64,000 bases of DNA, from positions 31,039 to 95,038 of the forward strand of contig NZ_FAOZ01000037.1 of assembly GCF_001536285.1 (NCBI RefSeq), written 5' to 3'. How positions within the stretch are numbered: the stretch's first letter is position 1; each line of letters opens with the position of its first letter. The notes under the pieces were generated by a model. That model ran no database searches. It saw nothing but the letters and a program-made list of their open reading frames with translations, and was not told the DNA's origin. This document shows, in pieces, positions 61,244-64,000 of this stretch. The position numbers were made by a program, and so were the translations under genes. This stretch comes from Parafrankia irregularis (GTDB lineage: Bacteria > Actinomycetota > Actinomycetes > Frankiales > Frankiaceae).

Positions 61244-61729
61244 ATGGGCGTCCTGTTCGAGCCCGAGGAACAGCACTTCAGCCCGGCCCTGATGCGGTCG
61301 ACGGTGGTCATCCTGACCTGCGTCGTCCTGCTCGCGGTCCTGGAGGTATGGGTCTGGGTGACCCTGTCGTCGCCGTTCGCCCGGGTCTCCGTGACCGGCT
61401 CGATGATTGTCACCGCGGTGAGCTTCTTCATCGCCGGCAACACCTTCCGCCTGCGCGACATCCGCCGCCGGGTCGGCAACCGGGCCCGCGCCGGGCGGAT
61501 CGCGCCCATTGACGCGCTCTCCACCCTGCCGCCCCGGGAGACCATCGCCCGCCGTTTCATGCTCGGCGCTATCGGCGCCGTCGTCGGGGTGGGCACGCTG
61601 GTGCTGACGATGATTTTCGCCGGCGATGAGACGGAGGGCGCCCGAGAGGCCATGGTCGCCTCCGTTCTCGGCATCGTCTGCGCCATGCTCTGCTTCGTGG
61701 GAGGGACCTTTGCCCGCCCCATCGACTGA
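61244..61729 (+). CDS. Four-helix membrane protein of the envelope cluster
   Basis: 161 residues from ATG 61244, which follows GAGGAGG at good spacing. Hydrophobic segments: VVILTCVVLLAVLEVWVWV, VSVTGSMIVTAVSFFIAG, FMLGAIGAVVGVGTLVLTMI and VLGIVCAMLCFVGG, so four helices. The frame is open upstream to GTG 60902/60926, overlapping the VWA gene, but that 105-residue extension is pure Thr/Gly/Ala repeat (TGPLPAGAAF twice); either start is possible. The TGA stop (61727-61729) is also the first three bases of a repeat element. No family recognised. Confidence 0.75.
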   Translation: MGVLFEPEEQHFSPALMRSTVVILTCVVLLAVLEVWVWVTLSSPFARVSVTGSMIVTAVSFFIAGNTFRLRDIRRRVGNRARAGRIAPIDALSTLPPRETIARRFMLGAIGAVVGVGTLVLTMIFAGDETEGAREAMVASVLGIVCAMLCFVGGTFARPID

Positions 61730-61796
61730 GCCTTTCTCGTCGTCGGCCCGGACTCGCCGCACGCCTGACCGTGGACCGTGAGGCGGAAAAGGCCCA
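61727..61796 (-). repeat. ~70-bp repeat with terminal inverted repeats (element B, copy 5)
   Basis: TGAGCCTTTCTC at the left and GGAAAAGGCCCA at the right, with GTCGTCGG and TGACCGTGGACCGTGAGG inside, match the copies at 24334 and 25939 in reverse orientation, again exactly 70 bases. The first TGA is the stop codon of the preceding membrane protein gene. Confidence 0.88.
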
Positions 61797-61915
61797 CCGA
61801 GCCTTCTCCGCCTGACTTCTGATTTCTTTTCTGATTTCTGCGGCCGACCGGAACTGGGAGGCCGTCCAGCCCACCGAGGCCGTCCGCACGAAGACACGGA
61901 AAGAGAGACCCTCAG

Positions 61916-62995
61916 GTGCTGCGCAGGGGAAATCGGCCAGGACGTCTCGCCAAGAAGCTCATCCGGCAGGTGGGGGACGCCGATATCGCGCTGGCGGGGG
62001 CCGAGACGCGGCCGAAGGTTCTCAAGAGCCTGGAAGAGGCCGAGGTCCAGGAGGTCCGAGCGGCCGTCCGCGCGGACGCGAGAACCCTTGAGGAACTGAT
62101 CGCCGAGCTTCGGATGGAGATCGACTCGCGGGCGGAACGCCGTGAGCGGCGAACCGAGCTGATCAGGAACCGGGTCGAGCAGGGCCGGCTCTGGCGCACC
62201 GTCGGCATCCAGGAGCGCATTCCCCTGATGCCGTTCGCCCCGCTGATCCGGACCCTGGTCCTCACCGTGCTCGCCTCCCTCGACTTCTTCGTCTTCGCCG
62301 AGGCCTACGGTGTGCTCACCGACGCCGCGGACTACGGCGTCAGCTGGTTCCTGGGCGGCATCCTGGGCATCGCGGTCTTCATCGCCGGCATGGTGCTCGC
62401 CCATGCGATCAAGGGTGCGATCCTGGCCCGTGCCCAGGTCCAGCTACTCAAGGCCGCGGACGCCGGCACCGTGAAGGTGGATGCCGAGACCCGCGAGCAG
62501 CTCGTCACCACCCAGTCCTCGGCACTGGCACTCGCCCTGACCTCGATCGTCTTCCTGCTGCTGTCGATCGCGGGAATCATGGTCCGAATCCAGGGCGCGG
62601 CGACCGACGGCAGCGACGGGCCCGCGATCCTGTTCACCGCGCTGATCCCGTTCGTGGCGGTCGTCGTCGAGCTGTCCCTGCACGACCCGACCGAGCGGGA
62701 CGAGCCAATGCCCAACTTCGTCGACCGGCGGCTGGAGCGGCGCCTCGCGAAGGCGGAGCGACGGCTGCGGATCGTCGCGGCGCAGGTCGAGGCGAAGGTG
62801 GCGAAAATCGAGAAGCTGTACCGGGTCGAGGAGGCGATCCTCGACGTCGAGCAGCGGGACATGGGGCTTCGGCACACCACGGACCTCGTGCTCGGCGGTG
62901 GGCACCAGATTCCCGCCGTGGCCACGAACGGCCGCTCCACCGAGGCCGACAGGGAACACCTGGAGAAGACGCTGAAGATGGCGCGCCGCGCCTGA
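61916..62995 (+). CDS. Membrane protein with flanking coiled coils, envelope cluster
   Basis: 359 residues from GTG 61916. Residues 1-95 are charged helix (LEEAEVQEVRAAVRADARTLEELIAELRMEID). Hydrophobic segments lie at about 108-128, 140-165, 198-222 and 235-252. A second charged coiled coil covers 265-330 (RLERRLAKAERRLRIVAAQVEAKVAKIEKLY). Both ends are expected in the cytoplasm. It follows the other three envelope-cluster genes with a repeat element between. No family recognised; the layout recalls scaffold or force-coupling membrane proteins, but that is only an analogy. Confidence 0.8.
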   Translation: MLRRGNRPGRLAKKLIRQVGDADIALAGAETRPKVLKSLEEAEVQEVRAAVRADARTLEELIAELRMEIDSRAERRERRTELIRNRVEQGRLWRTVGIQERIPLMPFAPLIRTLVLTVLASLDFFVFAEAYGVLTDAADYGVSWFLGGILGIAVFIAGMVLAHAIKGAILARAQVQLLKAADAGTVKVDAETREQLVTTQSSALALALTSIVFLLLSIAGIMVRIQGAATDGSDGPAILFTALIPFVAVVVELSLHDPTERDEPMPNFVDRRLERRLAKAERRLRIVAAQVEAKVAKIEKLYRVEEAILDVEQRDMGLRHTTDLVLGGGHQIPAVATNGRSTEADREHLEKTLKMARRA

Positions 62996-63197
62996 ATCCG
63001 GCGGATCGGCGGGCATCCGCCCTTTCGCCACGGGGCCGGCACGAGGGACCACAACGAACCACGAGGGACCACGGTGGGCCGCGGCGAACCACGGGAAGCT
63101 CTATGACCGGCGCCACCGCCCGCAACCCCCGGACGCGCCTGCCGGTCAGTGCCCCGAACCGGCTCGGCGCCAGCCGCGACGTGATGGACTTGGCTAC

Positions 63198-63563
63198 GTG
63201 GACCAGATCTTCTCCGTTGACGAGGCCCGTGCCCTGATGCCCGAAATCCACGAACGCGCCGCCGAATTCGTGGCGCGTCGGGCTGATCTCACGGAGCTCA
63301 GCGCGGCCCTCTCCGAAGGCGCGTCATCGCCGAAGGGCGGCCTCGCCGAGATGAAGGCCCTGCAGGCCTGGCTGTCCGAAGCGCTGGCCTGGTTTCCAGC
63401 CCACGGCATCCAGGTCAAGGGGGCCGCTCCGCTCCTGATCGACTTCCCTTCTGTCCTCGACGGCGAGAGCGTGCTCCTCTGCTGGATCGAGGGCGAGCCC
63501 GAGCTCGCCTGGTACCACCGGGCCGACCTCGGTTTCGCGGCCCGGCGCCGCCTCCCGGACTAG
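63198..63563 (+). CDS. DUF2203 family protein
   Basis: 121 residues from GTG 63198. IFSVDEARALMPEIHERAAEFVARRADLTEL and then HGIQVKGAAPLLIDFPSVLDGESVLLCWIEGEPELAWYHRADLGFAARR match DUF2203, which has the DFP...V.LCW..GE..I.YWH pattern. Small, soluble, function unknown; often near unrelated genes in actinobacteria. Confidence 0.92.
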   Translation: MDQIFSVDEARALMPEIHERAAEFVARRADLTELSAALSEGASSPKGGLAEMKALQAWLSEALAWFPAHGIQVKGAAPLLIDFPSVLDGESVLLCWIEGEPELAWYHRADLGFAARRRLPD

Positions 63564-63656
63564 GCCCCAGGGTCCGCCTGGCGACCCACCGAGGATCTCG
63601 CACCGCTACACAACGCCATCAGTTCCTACCGATAGACACAGACGGCGCCTGACAAT

Positions 63657-63711
63657 CCGCAAGAAGTGCGGATCTCGGTTGTCGCAGCAGCCAGAATCCT
63701 CACTTCTGACA
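63657..63711. repeat. Palindromic repeat A, copy 3
   Basis: CCGCAAGAAGTGCGGATCTC pairs with the right arm GAATCCTCACTTCT. The right arm departs from the other copies after CACTTCT (here GACACG, elsewhere TTGCGG). The IS110-type transposase gene lies 70 bases to the right, so this may be a junction. Confidence 0.75.
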
Positions 63712-63783
63712 CGAAAAACTGACGTGAGCTGCGGGTCGGGGCTTGATCGGCTGGTTGTGGCGGGTTGGGTGGGCTGGGTCCGG

Positions 63784-64000
63784 TCAGGCGGGGTCGAAGC
63801 GGATGGTGAGGCCGAGGGCGTTCGCTTCGCGGATCATGCGTCGCATCGCGCGTTGCGGGTTCTTCCTCGTGTGGTAGTCGGCGCCGAGGTCCTTGTGTCC
63901 GGTCCTGTCGTGCAGGACATGCCAGATCGCGACGGTGAGCTTGTGCATGACAGCGACCAGGGCCCGCTGCTTCCCCCGGCGGGTGGCGATCCGCCGGTAG
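63784..64000 (-). CDS. IS110-family transposase, C-terminal part (runs off the window)
   Basis: Reading the minus strand into the stop at 63784-63786 gives 71 codons: YRRIATRRGKQRALVAVMHK, then LTVAIWHVLHDRTGHKDLG, ADYHTRKNPQRAMRRMIREA and a final LGLTIRFDPA. The RG-K-x-A-x-VA-x-x-HKL...IWH.L...DLGADY pattern is the C-terminal end of IS110/IS116/IS902 transposases, DEDD-type recombinases guided by a noncoding RNA in known members. The 70 bases after the stop are G/T-rich and without a gene. Confidence 0.9.
   Translation of the reverse strand, partial: YRRIATRRGKQRALVAVMHKLTVAIWHVLHDRTGHKDLGADYHTRKNPQRAMRRMIREANALGLTIRFDPA

Noticed and set aside
59522..62995. Zorya-like defence system (MotA/MotB-OmpA type)
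   Set aside because: The OmpA protein is a lipoprotein without a MotB-type helix, and there is no helicase, nuclease or MotA-like protein nearby.
1..64000. tRNA, rRNA or riboswitch genes
   Set aside because: No cloverleaf with a GTTCRA loop, rRNA core sequence or recognisable riboswitch was noticed; a covariance-model scan would be decisive.

Overview
The window is 64 kb of very GC-rich chromosomal DNA with dense coding, strong third-position G/C bias, frequent GTG starts and GTGA/ATGA overlaps. Family content (F420-type LLM oxidoreductase, Streptomyces-style TPR regulator, Pkn-type Ser/Thr kinase, DUF3099-like tail, many SDRs) points to an actinomycete. The overall style is most like Frankia, but the genus is an inference. 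No tRNA, rRNA or CRISPR array was seen. The only mobile gene is the 3' end of an IS110-family transposase at the right edge.

0-17 kb, mostly minus strand: an SDR fragment; a thioredoxin-reductase-like/His-rich/methyltransferase fusion; a divergent class II LysRS; a heterodimeric ABC exporter; a small membrane protein; a 47-residue lipoprotein; a serine hydrolase lipoprotein; a disordered HTH protein; an alkylation-repair operon (Ada-AlkA, then Ogt); and a PAS-GGDEF-EAL protein. 17-31 kb: YccF; an Hsp70-like ATPase fused through one membrane helix to a PstS-like domain; the reverse transsulfuration pair cbs and metB/cgl; an HTH-less TPR protein; and an FkbH/ACP/serine-acyltransferase operon divergent from two flavin reductases, with a palindromic operator candidate between them.

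31-48 kb: two membrane proteins with long low-complexity tails, an AidB-like flavoprotein with a TetR regulator, then a signalling island. The island holds a 1,536-residue protein with two complete membrane-sensor/PAS/GGDEF modules, a receiver, a histidine-kinase-like protein with a decayed ATPase domain, a PAS-PAS hybrid kinase, and a divergent receiver/LuxR-like/class III cyclase. It therefore combines c-di-GMP synthesis, phosphorelay and cyclic nucleotide synthesis in 10 kb.

48-64 kb: two SDRs, a Usp-like protein, an LLM oxidoreductase, an overlapping pair of unknown small genes, a GT-C-like membrane protein, a Ser/Thr kinase with FN3-like repeats, a methyltransferase, a membrane-anchored J-domain protein, and a four-gene envelope cluster (OmpA-domain lipoprotein, VWA-like lipoprotein, two membrane proteins). 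DUF2203 and the IS110 end close the window.

Two repeat families recur between genes. One is about 70 bp with 12-bp terminal inverted repeats (five copies, two of which supply the stop codon of the gene before them). The other is a 54-bp near-perfect palindrome (three copies plus fragments). Many proteins also carry in-frame 15- or 18-bp tandem repeats in linkers.
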